This document shows, piece by piece, positions 1 through 4,386 of a stretch of 8,547 nucleotides of DNA. The stretch's first letter is position 1; each line of letters begins with the position of its first letter. Where the stretch lies: the NCBI GenBank assembly GCA_903904545.1, contig CAIVDB010000091.1:1-8547 (forward strand), written 5' to 3'. The position numbers were made by a program, and so were the translations under genes. The DNA is from an uncultured bacterium. GTDB taxonomy: Bacteria; Patescibacteria; JAEDAM01; Absconditabacterales; Absconditicoccaceae. A model generated the notes under the pieces. The model worked only from the letters and a program-made list of their open reading frames with translations, had not been told where the DNA came from and searched no databases.

Positions 1-113
1 ATCTTTAATTCTCTTTTTGTTAATTCTATATTGTTGTTCTCACTTTCTCCATTATAGATTTTATTATCTAAATATATTCTTTCTTTTTCTATGTTTTGTT
101 TTGATTCTTTCAT
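1..113 (-). CDS. Hypothetical protein, partial (3' end beyond left edge)
   Basis: An open frame starts at the ATG at 113 and runs off the left edge, giving 37 residues without a stop. The peptide (MKESKQNIEK...) is strongly charged and Glu/Lys/Asn rich, with no recognisable motif in the visible part. No Shine-Dalgarno sequence precedes the ATG, but a TTTATAAAT element with an A-rich BRE-like stretch is centred 25 nt upstream, which is the archaeal arrangement for a leaderless transcript. That promoter is the main reason to accept the gene. It is read leftward, like all the other genes here, but is separated from the ATPase operon by the repeat-rich intergenic region. Its function is unknown. 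Confidence 0.55.
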   Translation of the reverse strand, partial: MKESKQNIEKERIYLDNKIYNGESENNNIELTKRELK

Positions 114-133
114 AACTTTTTTAAGAAGTTAAT

Positions 134-150
134 ATTTATAAATCTTTTGG
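134..150 (-). promoter_or_regulatory. Archaeal TATA/BRE promoter for the left-edge gene
   Basis: Read on the minus strand, CCAAAAGATTTATAAAT contains a purine-rich BRE-like segment followed by the TATA octamer TTTATAAA. The TATA centre (about 138) lies 25 nt before the A of the ATG at 113, so transcription would start at or next to the start codon. The match to the archaeal consensus is seen directly; that it is used is inferred. Confidence 0.6.
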
Positions 151-156
151 TTTATA

Positions 157-219
157 ATATACCCTTTTAATATTGTCTTTTAATTCTCCTTTATTTCTAT
201 TGAAATTTTAAGGGTATAT
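157..219. promoter_or_regulatory. Inverted AAGGGTATAT pair, possible divergent promoters/operator
   Basis: ATATACCCTT (157-166) and AAGGGTATAT (210-219) form a perfect 10-bp inverted repeat with a 43-bp spacer; the flanking T/A bases extend the symmetry imperfectly. Each arm contains a TATA-like core pointing outward. The right arm reads GGGTATATAAAAG on the plus strand and would start a transcript near 243, running into the iteron array. The left arm reads leftward as a second possible TATA element for the gene starting at 113. The arms could be divergent promoters or a bound operator. No rightward gene follows, so a rightward transcript would be non-coding. Confidence 0.4.
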
Positions 220-277
220 AAAAGTTTTTAGAGATATTTTTTAAGGGGTTTTTGTTCTGTTCTGGATTCATTAAGAC

Positions 278-289
278 CTCTTTAAAGAG
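278..289. repeat. 12-bp perfect palindrome CTCTTTAAAGAG
   Basis: CTCTTTAAAGAG is a perfect palindrome just upstream of the iterons. Its first nine bases, CTCTTTAAA, recur at 437-445 immediately after the array, so the array is bracketed by copies of this element. It may be a dimer-binding site; no binding protein can be named. Confidence 0.45.
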
Positions 290-320
290 TAAAGAGTATA
301 TTAAATTAGGTTTTAATACC

Positions 321-436
321 CTGCAATAACTCCTGCAATAACTCCTGCAATAACTCCTGCAATAACTCCTGCAATAACTCCTGCAATAACTCCTGCAATA
401 ACTCCTGCAATAACTCCTGCAATAACTCCTGCAATA
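321..436. repeat. Tandem 12-bp iteron array (9 perfect copies plus a degenerate tenth)
   Basis: CTGCAATAACTC is repeated head to tail nine times without a mismatch (321-428), followed by a tenth copy cut to CTGCAATA (429-436). There are no spacers, so this is not a CRISPR array. Further CCTGCAA or CCTGCGA words occur at 536-542, 569-575 and 998-1004, as isolated half-sites. The 12-bp length gives open frames (AITP in the plus direction, VIAG in the minus), but none has a start codon. Perfect identity suggests recent expansion or strong selection, as in replication iterons or partition centromeres. Confidence 0.85.
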
Positions 437-474
437 CTCTTTAAACAGATTCAGAAAGTCATAGCAAGAAGATT

Positions 475-536
475 AAAGACCAACAACAGAAAGACCCCTG
501 TAATAAAAAGACCATAACCCTAGACCCAGAAAGACC
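475..536 (+). repeat. Four dispersed AAAGACC direct repeats
   Basis: AAAGACC occurs at 475-481, 490-496, 507-513 and 530-536, in a C-rich, G-poor stretch just right of the iterons; a related TAGACCC lies at 521-527. Spacings are 15, 17 and 23 bp, so it is not a strict tandem repeat. It may be a second set of protein-binding words in the origin region, though the words are short and low complexity contributes. Confidence 0.4.
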
Positions 537-643
537 CTGCAAAAACTTTATAGCAAAACCTAAAACTTCCTGCAAATAAATTGGAGTTTTTTGAAGCCCC
601 TTTTCGCATAACAAAAAATCTCAATTAATTATGCTTCTGGAAT

Positions 644-741
644 TTTGGCTGGAATTAATTAAACTGTCCTGTCAGTTTATTCCCTTTGAAGAAGTTCGCA
701 CAATATTTGGCTGCAATTTATTAAACTGCCTTGACAATTTA
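644..741. repeat. 36-bp imperfect direct repeat, 62 bp apart, with internal dyads
   Basis: Copy one is 644-679 and copy two is 706-741. They match at 30 of 36 positions, sharing TTTGGCTG, AATT and ATTAAACTG blocks. Copy one contains a 7-bp hairpin, TAAACTG/CAGTTTA (660-666 with 673-679, 6-nt loop); copy two keeps a weaker version, TTAAA...TTTAA. The preserved dyads suggest operator-like or processing sites. They lie inside a rightward open frame (631-915) that I do not believe codes. Confidence 0.5.
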
Positions 742-962
742 ATATACTTTGCCTTATTAAGCCTTAATAAGCTGATATTTTGGCATTTTAGACGTTCTAA
801 TCAATCTTTTTTTAATAATCTAATAGATATTAAGTTAAACTATTTACTTAATTTCGAACTTTATTGGTTTTTGGGGAGATTTAGCACATTCTTGGGAGGT
901 TCTGTGAGATTTTAAGGCATTTGTAGTGGCTAAAATGATATTAAATAAAGTTTAATGTAAAA

Positions 963-985
963 AACGCTAGAAACTTTTAAGCGTT
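963..985. repeat. Short inverted repeat AACGCT/AGCGTT
   Basis: AACGCT (963-968) and AGCGTT (980-985) can form a 6-bp stem with an 11-nt loop, directly before the stronger palindromes at 986-1037. On its own it is weak. It may be part of a composite structure closing the leftward operon. Confidence 0.3.
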
Positions 986-1037
986 ATACATAAACTTCCT
1001 GCGATTTATGTATTAAAAACAATTTAATACATAAATC
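986..1037. terminator. Competing palindromes; possible terminator or recombination/resolution site
   Basis: Segment A, ATACATAAA (986-994), pairs perfectly with TTTATGTAT (1005-1013), with a 10-nt loop. The same middle segment also pairs with a third: GATTTATGTATTAAA (1003-1017) and TTTAATACATAAATC (1023-1037) form a perfect 15-bp stem around a 5-nt AACAA spacer. The two hairpins are mutually exclusive. The structure begins about 50 nt past the stop of the ATPase gene, and a leftward transcript has a U-run just before it (complement of 1041-1046), so a terminator role is plausible. Arms of 15 bp around 5 bp also resemble a tyrosine-recombinase or resolution core, but no recombinase is seen here. 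Confidence 0.45.
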
Positions 1038-1089
1038 TAATAAAAATGTAGTGTGTAAATTTATTTGTTACTATTTGGTAATAAATTAA

Positions 1090-2094
1090 CTAATCATCAG
1101 AAGAATCATCTATGTTTTTCAACTTCTTTTCAACTATATCATACCCTCTTGCTATGGTATCAACATTAACTCGTTCATTTACTAATTTTTCTATTAGAAC
1201 TACCATCTTTTCAAAGGTAACCCTATAATCTCTCTTCAAAACATAGATTAAAGCGTTCCTTTGTTCTTGATATTGCTTTTCTCTTTTGGTTTTTGCTCTT
1301 TTCTTTAAAGCTTCTGACTTCATATCCTCATATTCTTTTCTATCAAAGGGAAACCAACTCGTAAATCTTCCAAAGAAGCTTGGTCTTGCACTTCTATACT
1401 TCTGACTTATACCAATCTTCTTCTTTCCAAGAAAGTATAACCATTCTTTATCTGTTTCATTATAGAAGTTAAAGAAACCTCTTCGCTTTCTCTTATCGTG
1501 ATAGGTGTCTATCAAAAATAATGAACGGCTTACTGAATAATCCTCGTGAAGTTTAAAATAGTTAGGAAGAACAAGAATAATTATGTGACCCATATAACCA
1601 CACTCTTGAAAAAAGTCTTGCATAACTTTATTTAGATTCTCCATCGCCCTTGCTCCCTCAAGTCCCTCTCTTGCTTCATCATAGATGATAGGTTGATTGG
1701 GTCCAAGTGTTTCAAACAGATGAACTGCTGTCTTTTTTAAATCCAAAGCCGAGAAAACAACATTATCTTTCAAAGAAAACTTCATAGGTCTTGTCGGCTG
1801 CTTAACTTTATTAACTTTCCAACCTGTCTTACCATATTCGTTCTTGACTATCTCCATTTTAATTCTTCCTCCTGCAAGTAGCCAAGCAATAAACGAAGCC
1901 GTCTGAAAAGCCATCGTTGATTTTCCTACTCTAACCTTTCCGTGTCCGGAAACAATACAGACAACGTCCCATTTCTTTTTTAAGTAAGCAGGAATACCAA
2001 GAAGATTAGCACAAAGATAGCCATCCATATAAAATCCCTCGGATTCTCTACCGTCTGCAAATGTTCCTTTAATGTTTGTTACGTGAAGTGGCAT
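1090..2094 (-). CDS. P-loop ATPase, Zot/FtsK-HerA-like, putative packaging or DNA-transfer motor
   Basis: The 334-aa protein has a full Walker A, GKVRVGKS (residues 52-59), and a hydrophobic strand ending in acidic Walker B residues, IIYDE (136-140). A following strand, IIILVLP (171-177), and an Arg in SVSRS (190) are candidate sensor and arginine-finger elements. The C-terminal 100 residues are basic, with a helical, HTH-like end. This layout is seen in phage and plasmid NTPases loosely annotated as Zot-like or FtsK/HerA-related; I infer a motor for DNA packaging, virion assembly or transfer. No membrane span is evident in the protein itself, but two small membrane proteins lie just upstream in the same direction. 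The ATG at 2094 has an AGGA site 8 nt before it. It is the last gene of the leftward operon. A role in replication rather than packaging cannot be excluded. Confidence 0.7.
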   Translation of the reverse strand: MPLHVTNIKGTFADGRESEGFYMDGYLCANLLGIPAYLKKKWDVVCIVSGHGKVRVGKSTMAFQTASFIAWLLAGGRIKMEIVKNEYGKTGWKVNKVKQPTRPMKFSLKDNVVFSALDLKKTAVHLFETLGPNQPIIYDEAREGLEGARAMENLNKVMQDFFQECGYMGHIIILVLPNYFKLHEDYSVSRSLFLIDTYHDKRKRRGFFNFYNETDKEWLYFLGKKKIGISQKYRSARPSFFGRFTSWFPFDRKEYEDMKSEALKKRAKTKREKQYQEQRNALIYVLKRDYRVTFEKMVVLIEKLVNERVNVDTIARGYDIVEKKLKNIDDSSDD

Positions 2095-2149
2095 TTTCTT
2101 TATCCTTTAAATATTTATTAATTTCTTATACTTTTTTATTCTTTTCATT

Positions 2150-2290
2150 TTACATTTCAACTGAACGAAATTTAAAATAAACTATAAAAAAGATTAGAAC
2201 AACTAAAACAATTCCAATAATCCAAGATAAAGGAGTTAAGTTTCCAACACTAGAACATTCATAAGTTATTGTTATAAATTTTTCTATCAT
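2150..2290 (-). CDS. Small single-span membrane protein (46 aa)
   Basis: A 46-residue frame starts at the ATG at 2290, which overlaps the TGA of the preceding 66-aa gene as ATGA. After a short polar N-terminus (MIEKFITITYECSSVGNLTP) comes a strongly hydrophobic stretch of about 20 residues (23-42: SWIIGIVLVVLIFFIVYF), then a short basic tail (KFRS). By the positive-inside rule the C-terminus should be cytoplasmic. It fits a minor membrane or coat-type protein of a virus, or a component anchoring the downstream ATPase; neither can be shown. The ATGA overlap and the clean transmembrane pattern are the evidence that it is real. No family is recognised. Confidence 0.65.
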   Translation of the reverse strand: MIEKFITITYECSSVGNLTPLSWIIGIVLVVLIFFIVYFKFRSVEM

Positions 2291-2487
2291 ATCCAACAAT
2301 CAGATTGAACTTTTCCATTTATTTTTACAATTATTTCTACATCTTCTTTTAATATACCATCTAGCATTAATAATTTTTCTATCCAAGTTCTTTTGGAATT
2401 ATCTACAATGTTATCCAAATCATCAAAGATATTATAATGCAGATATTCCCACAATATACTTTCTTTTGTTCCTTTTTCAAATTTCAT
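2287..2487 (-). CDS. Hypothetical protein (66 aa)
   Basis: The ATG at 2487 overlaps the TGA of the upstream membrane-protein gene (ATGA), and its own TGA overlaps the next ATG the same way, so it sits in a coupled chain. An AGAGGA ribosome-binding stretch lies about 12 nt upstream. The product is acidic in its first half (FDDLDNIVDN) and mixed later, without membrane segments, signal peptide or Cys pairs (only C64). It may be a small helical partner of its neighbours. No family is recognised and no function is proposed. Confidence 0.6.
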   Translation of the reverse strand: MKFEKGTKESILWEYLHYNIFDDLDNIVDNSKRTWIEKLLMLDGILKEDVEIIVKINGKVQSDCWI

Positions 2488-2690
2488 TTCTTCTTTTTCC
2501 TCTTTGGTTTTTGATTATCTAATTGTTCTTGAAGATATCTAAACATTAATGGATAAACTATTGCGGTGTTAAAGAAACTTCCAAGAATCATATATGTTAC
2601 TACTTCATCATTAATAGTTACAGCATTTAGAATAAAAACTATTGCGTGTATTCCTATTCCTCTTCGCCAAATATCCATTCCTATTGACAT
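2484..2690 (-). CDS. Small two-span membrane protein with lysine-rich tail (68 aa)
   Basis: I place the start at the ATG at 2690, not the GTG at 2702. The ATG shares its A with the TAA of the preceding gene (TAATG), and a GGGGTGGG ribosome-binding stretch ends 3 nt upstream. The 68-aa product (72 from the GTG) has two hydrophobic segments, roughly residues 12-25 (GIGIHAIVFILNAV) and 33-50 (around MILGSFFNTAIVYPLMF), separated by a short acidic loop (NDE). It ends in a strongly basic tail, KPKRKKKK. Two spans with a charged cytoplasmic tail is a shape shared by holins and by small virion membrane or coat proteins, but no sequence family is recognised. The gene end overlaps the next start by ATGA. 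Confidence 0.65.
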   Translation of the reverse strand: MSIGMDIWRRGIGIHAIVFILNAVTINDEVVTYMILGSFFNTAIVYPLMFRYLQEQLDNQKPKRKKKK

Positions 2691-3133
2691 TACCCACCCC
2701 ACATTGCATTCGCAGGATTTCCGTCACCCTGTTTCAAATACAACTTTAATTGAAACATAAACTTCCTTAGTCCAATATCTTTTAATGAAAGAGCATTATA
2801 TAATTCTTCTTTCGCAGTTTCATATTCGGTTTTGGTTTTTGCCTTTGCATATTTGTTACTTGCTTCCTTTACTGCTTTGTTTAAATAGTTGTATAAGTTT
2901 TCATCTAATCTTCCTAACTTGCAAGTAATAACTTTTCTATCTTCTGCAAATTCTACATAGAGGGGTTCTTTATAAAGAAGATTTCTAAATACACAATCTA
3001 ATTTAGTGTTCCATTTAGAAAAATTACTAACAGAAGCAGCATCATCAACTTCATACCAAAGTTTATTCAATCGCATTATTAAACCAAGACTTGCGTCAAG
3101 AGGGTCACCACTTCTAAAATCAAACTTCGACAT
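2690..3133 (-). CDS. Hypothetical protein (147 aa)
   Basis: The start is taken as the ATG at 3133 rather than the GTG at 3145, because GGGTGGG lies 4 nt before that ATG. The 147-aa product (151 from the GTG) is soluble and mostly helical in appearance. Features are a conserved-looking N-terminal block (GDPLDASLGLIMRLNKLWYE), a basic/Tyr-rich helix around residues 85-112 with likely coiled-coil character (KAVKEASNKYAKAKTKTEYE), and a Gly/Pro-rich C-terminus ending MWGG. The last codons, TGG GGT GGG, double as the ribosome-binding site of the next gene. The gene overlaps the end of the 49-aa zinc ribbon by 14 nt. No family is recognised; a structural or DNA-associated role is possible but unsupported. 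Confidence 0.7.
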   Translation of the reverse strand: MSKFDFRSGDPLDASLGLIMRLNKLWYEVDDAASVSNFSKWNTKLDCVFRNLLYKEPLYVEFAEDRKVITCKLGRLDENLYNYLNKAVKEASNKYAKAKTKTEYETAKEELYNALSLKDIGLRKFMFQLKLYLKQGDGNPANAMWGG

Positions 3134-3269
3134 TTTCCCACCCACAAATTAAACAACGATAACGAGCATTACCCAAAAGACCGCCTACATTTCCAAATCC
3201 ACACTTAAGATGTTCTGTTTTCCTTTTACATTTCTTACAGAAGTATTTTTTTTTCATCTGGGTTATCAT
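3120..3269 (-). CDS. Small zinc-ribbon protein (49 aa, or 45 aa from inner ATG)
   Basis: The frame reads MITQMKKKYFCKKCKRKT... and ends ...RCLICGWENVEV before TGA. Two CxxC pairs (CKKC and CLIC) about 24 residues apart form a classical zinc ribbon, with an extra Cys between them. The ATG at 3269 overlaps the TGA of the 62-aa gene as ATGA, which favours it over the in-frame ATG at 3257; neither has a good Shine-Dalgarno site. The codons for CGWEN contain the GGGTGGG site that serves the next gene. Likely a small DNA-, RNA- or protein-binding factor; no target can be named. Confidence 0.7.
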   Translation of the reverse strand: MITQMKKKYFCKKCKRKTEHLKCGFGNVGGLLGNARYRCLICGWENVEV

Positions 3270-3454
3270 TTTTTATTCTTTGAATTATTTAAATCTTTCT
3301 TTTGTTTATCTCTTAGGTTTCTTCTTTCGTATTGATTATCAAAACAACTTAAACACATTCTTTGAAATTTTCCTGTTGGTTGGAAATATTCATTACATAT
3401 ACTACAAGGTCGTTTTAATCCTCGTATTTCTGCTAAGGGTTTTATTATTCTCAT
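3266..3454 (-). CDS. Small Cys4 zinc-finger protein (62 aa)
   Basis: The motif PCSICNEYFQPTGKFQRMC followed by LSC places four cysteines as C17-x2-C20-x13-C34-x2-C37, a treble-clef or zinc-ribbon pattern. The C-terminal third is basic and polar (KQKKDLNNSKNKK), suiting nucleic-acid binding. It is the first gene after the candidate promoter at 3463-3521 and so heads the leftward operon; no clear ribosome-binding site precedes the ATG at 3454, and the predicted leader is only about 17 nt. As promoter-proximal gene it may regulate the operon, which is an inference. The TGA overlaps the next ATG. Confidence 0.75.
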   Translation of the reverse strand: MRIIKPLAEIRGLKRPCSICNEYFQPTGKFQRMCLSCFDNQYERRNLRDKQKKDLNNSKNKK

Positions 3455-3462
3455 ATTTAAAA

Positions 3463-3521
3463 TTGGGAGGGATTTTGATAAATAAGGTTAAATTTTATAT
3501 GAATGTGTCAAGCCCTCCCAA
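3463..3521 (-). promoter_or_regulatory. Promoter with TATA element framed by 9-bp inverted repeat
   Basis: TTGGGAGGG (3463-3471) and CCCTCCCAA (3513-3521) are perfect inverted copies, the most G/C-rich words in an AT-rich stretch. Between them, the minus strand holds ATATAAAATT (3500 to 3491), a TATA-like element that predicts a start near 3471, about 17 nt before the ATG at 3454. One arm covers the predicted start site and the other lies upstream of the TATA box, so a dimer bound to both would block the promoter. As RNA read through from upstream, the arms could form a 9-bp stem followed by a short U-run, so a terminator for the replication operon is the alternative. Confidence 0.5.
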
Positions 3522-3536
3522 ATTGCTTACTGACTA

Positions 3537-3716
3537 TTATCTTTTGAATACTTGCGAATCTGTTTTAAGTTTTTCTAATTGTTGTTGTTTTATATTCTCA
3601 AGGATTCCAATAAAGGTATGAACGCTTTCAATACTTTCTTCAAATGTTTGATTGATTATTGTTCCTATCTTTCCATTTACTATTCTTATCTTAATATTAA
3701 TTTCTTGCATTGGCAT
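3537..3716 (-). CDS. Hypothetical protein (59 aa)
   Basis: The frame from the ATG at 3716 reads MPMQEINIKIRIVNGK... and ends ...KTDSQVFKR before TAA. It starts 20 nt inside the preceding gene and has the best ribosome-binding site in the window, GGAGGT, 8 nt before the ATG. The N-terminal third looks like two beta strands (INIKIRIV, KIGTII); the rest is a charged helix with a coiled-coil-like QQQLEKLK segment. No cysteines, membrane spans or known motif. It is the last gene of the replication operon before the promoter at 3463-3521. Function unknown. Confidence 0.7.
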   Translation of the reverse strand: MPMQEINIKIRIVNGKIGTIINQTFEESIESVHTFIGILENIKQQQLEKLKTDSQVFKR

Positions 3717-3849
3717 TTTTTATTACCTCCTTTGCTTTATTGAAAATTGATTTAGGATAAACTTGTAATGCTTCTTCAATTGGTTTGTTTCTTTTCATTA
3801 ACATTTTGATTAATACTCCACATTTGTAAATTTCATATTCTTTTGTCAT
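3697..3849 (-). CDS. Hypothetical protein (50 aa)
   Basis: The frame from the ATG at 3849 encodes MTKEYEIYKCGVLIKMLMKR... ending ...VIKNANARN before TAA. Its ATG overlaps the TGA of the 41-aa Cys4 gene (ATGA). The product is small, basic and predicted largely helical, with one Cys (C10); the phrase KPIEEALQVYPKS is reminiscent of a short helix-turn-helix but is too little to call. It overlaps the next gene by 20 nt and carries that gene's ribosome-binding site in its codons. Function unknown. Confidence 0.6.
   Translation of the reverse strand: MTKEYEIYKCGVLIKMLMKRNKPIEEALQVYPKSIFNKAKEVIKNANARN
3725..3730 (-). promoter_or_regulatory. Strong Shine-Dalgarno site (GGAGGT) for the 59-aa gene
   Basis: GGAGGT lies 8 nt before the ATG at 3716. 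It is formed by codons AAG GAG GTA of the 50-aa gene in the other frame, and it fixes the start of a gene that overlaps its neighbour. Confidence 0.75.
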
Positions 3850-3971
3850 CTTCTCAACTCTACAATCTTCCTACACTCCTTATAAGACTTACAGGCCAAA
3901 CAAATTAAGTTGGTTAAGGAAAACTGCTTGCTTCCAAAACATTTGGGCTTATAGGGCTTTAAATTCGTCAT
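3846..3971 (-). CDS. Cys4 microprotein (41 aa)
   Basis: From the ATG at 3971 the frame reads MTNLKPYKPKCFGSKQ... with cysteines C11-x12-C24-x2-C27-x5-C33. The CFG...CLAC...EC spacing is like short metal-binding motifs seen in archaeal mobile-element proteins, and would suit one zinc ion or an iron-sulfur cluster. The tail (RKIVELRR) is basic. It starts 23 nt inside the end of the nuclease gene, with a GAGGG site about 11 nt upstream, and its TGA overlaps the next ATG. Placement in the replication operon next to a nuclease suggests a DNA-linked role, which is inference. Confidence 0.65.
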   Translation of the reverse strand: MTNLKPYKPKCFGSKQFSLTNLICLACKSYKECRKIVELRR

Positions 3972-4371
3972 ATTGAATTGTCCCTCTTTTAATTCCTCTT
4001 GTAGCAATAACTATTGTTCCAAAGATTTTATTATCTACTAACCATTTACATTTGGCTTTTTCTTCTTTATCCAAATAGTTATTAATCTTTCCACCTTTAC
4101 ATTCAACCCCTTTCACTTCAAAGCATAAAGGAGATAACAAATACATCTTAAAGCAAACAAAGTCTGGAAATCCTGTTCCAGAATACATTATACTCTTAGT
4201 AAAGGGATTGAACTTAGGTTTGACAGGACAAAGCTTTCCTTTCTCTAAATCAACTTGGTTAGCCCACTTACAAACTATCCAACCTTTAGATTCAAGGTCA
4301 GCTCTAACCTTAACTTCAAAGAGTTTGCCTGCTGCTTTGTTCTTCTTACCTTGCTTTTGTTTGTTTATCAT
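3949..4371 (-). CDS. PD-(D/E)XK nuclease, Hjc / VRR-NUC-like (putative junction resolvase)
   Basis: The 140-aa protein has the ordered core of the PD-(D/E)XK fold: an early helix with GKLFEVKVRADLESKGW (catalytic-type E19), then GTGFPDF (P69-D70), then FEVKG (E85-x-K87), followed by a helix rich in Lys/Glu (YLDKEEKAKCKWL). This resembles archaeal Hjc-type Holliday-junction resolvases and the VRR-NUC family, except that the usual Gln of the last helix is not obvious. Likely role: cutting branched DNA or replication intermediates, metal-dependent. It lies 15 nt after the polymerase gene in the same operon. The ATG at 4371 is preceded in frame by a TAA, so no longer start exists; no clear ribosome-binding site is visible. 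Confidence 0.8.
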   Translation of the reverse strand: MINKQKQGKKNKAAGKLFEVKVRADLESKGWIVCKWANQVDLEKGKLCPVKPKFNPFTKSIMYSGTGFPDFVCFKMYLLSPLCFEVKGVECKGGKINNYLDKEEKAKCKWLVDNKIFGTIVIATRGIKRGTIQYDEFKAL

Positions 4372-4386
4372 TTAAACATCTTTAAG

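Larger units (their letters stand above)
114..1089. other. Non-coding repeat-rich region, putative replication origin/control region
   Basis: Nearly 1 kb without a gene I can support on either strand. It contains a leftward promoter, inverted TATA-bearing elements, a 12-bp palindrome, a tandem iteron array, AAAGACC repeats, a 62-bp-spaced direct repeat with internal dyads, and competing palindromes at its right end. The sequence is AT-rich, and 440-560 is markedly C-over-G skewed on the plus strand. Iterons next to AT-rich DNA in a replicon that encodes its own polymerase and helicase is typical of an origin. The assignment is inference from structure; no initiator gene is recognised in the window. 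Confidence 0.5.

Noticed and set aside
321..436. CRISPR array
   Set aside because: The repeats are 12 bp, contiguous and without spacers; no cas genes nearby.
317..517. Open frame reading through the iterons as repeated AITP, then a basic tail, to a TAA at 515
   Set aside because: It follows an in-frame TAA and contains no ATG, GTG or TTG where a start is needed; a 12-bp repeat without stops opens frames automatically.
631..915. Rightward 94-aa open frame in the intergenic region
   Set aside because: No ribosome-binding site or promoter fits it, the product is a low-complexity Leu/Phe/Asn-rich string expected from AT-rich DNA, and its internal similarity is explained by the DNA repeat at 644-741.
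1003..1037. Tyrosine-recombinase attachment or dif site
   Set aside because: The arm/spacer geometry is suggestive, but there is no recombinase gene, no match to a known dif core and no duplicated copy in the window; kept only as an alternative to a terminator.
114..1089. tRNA or other structural RNA gene
   Set aside because: No cloverleaf, T-loop GTTCRA-type motif or CCA-adjacent acceptor stem found in the gene-free region.
2107..2148. 13-aa leftward frame (MKRIKKYKKLINI) between the 46-aa gene and the ATPase
   Set aside because: Too short and without its own ribosome-binding site; at most a leader peptide, with nothing to support that.
2566..2760. Rightward 64-aa open frame
   Set aside because: Lies opposite the well-supported membrane-protein and 147-aa genes; no ribosome-binding site.
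3280..3621. Rightward 113-aa open frame
   Set aside because: Opposite the Cys4 gene, its promoter and the 59-aa gene; the product is a hydrophobic AT-derived string.
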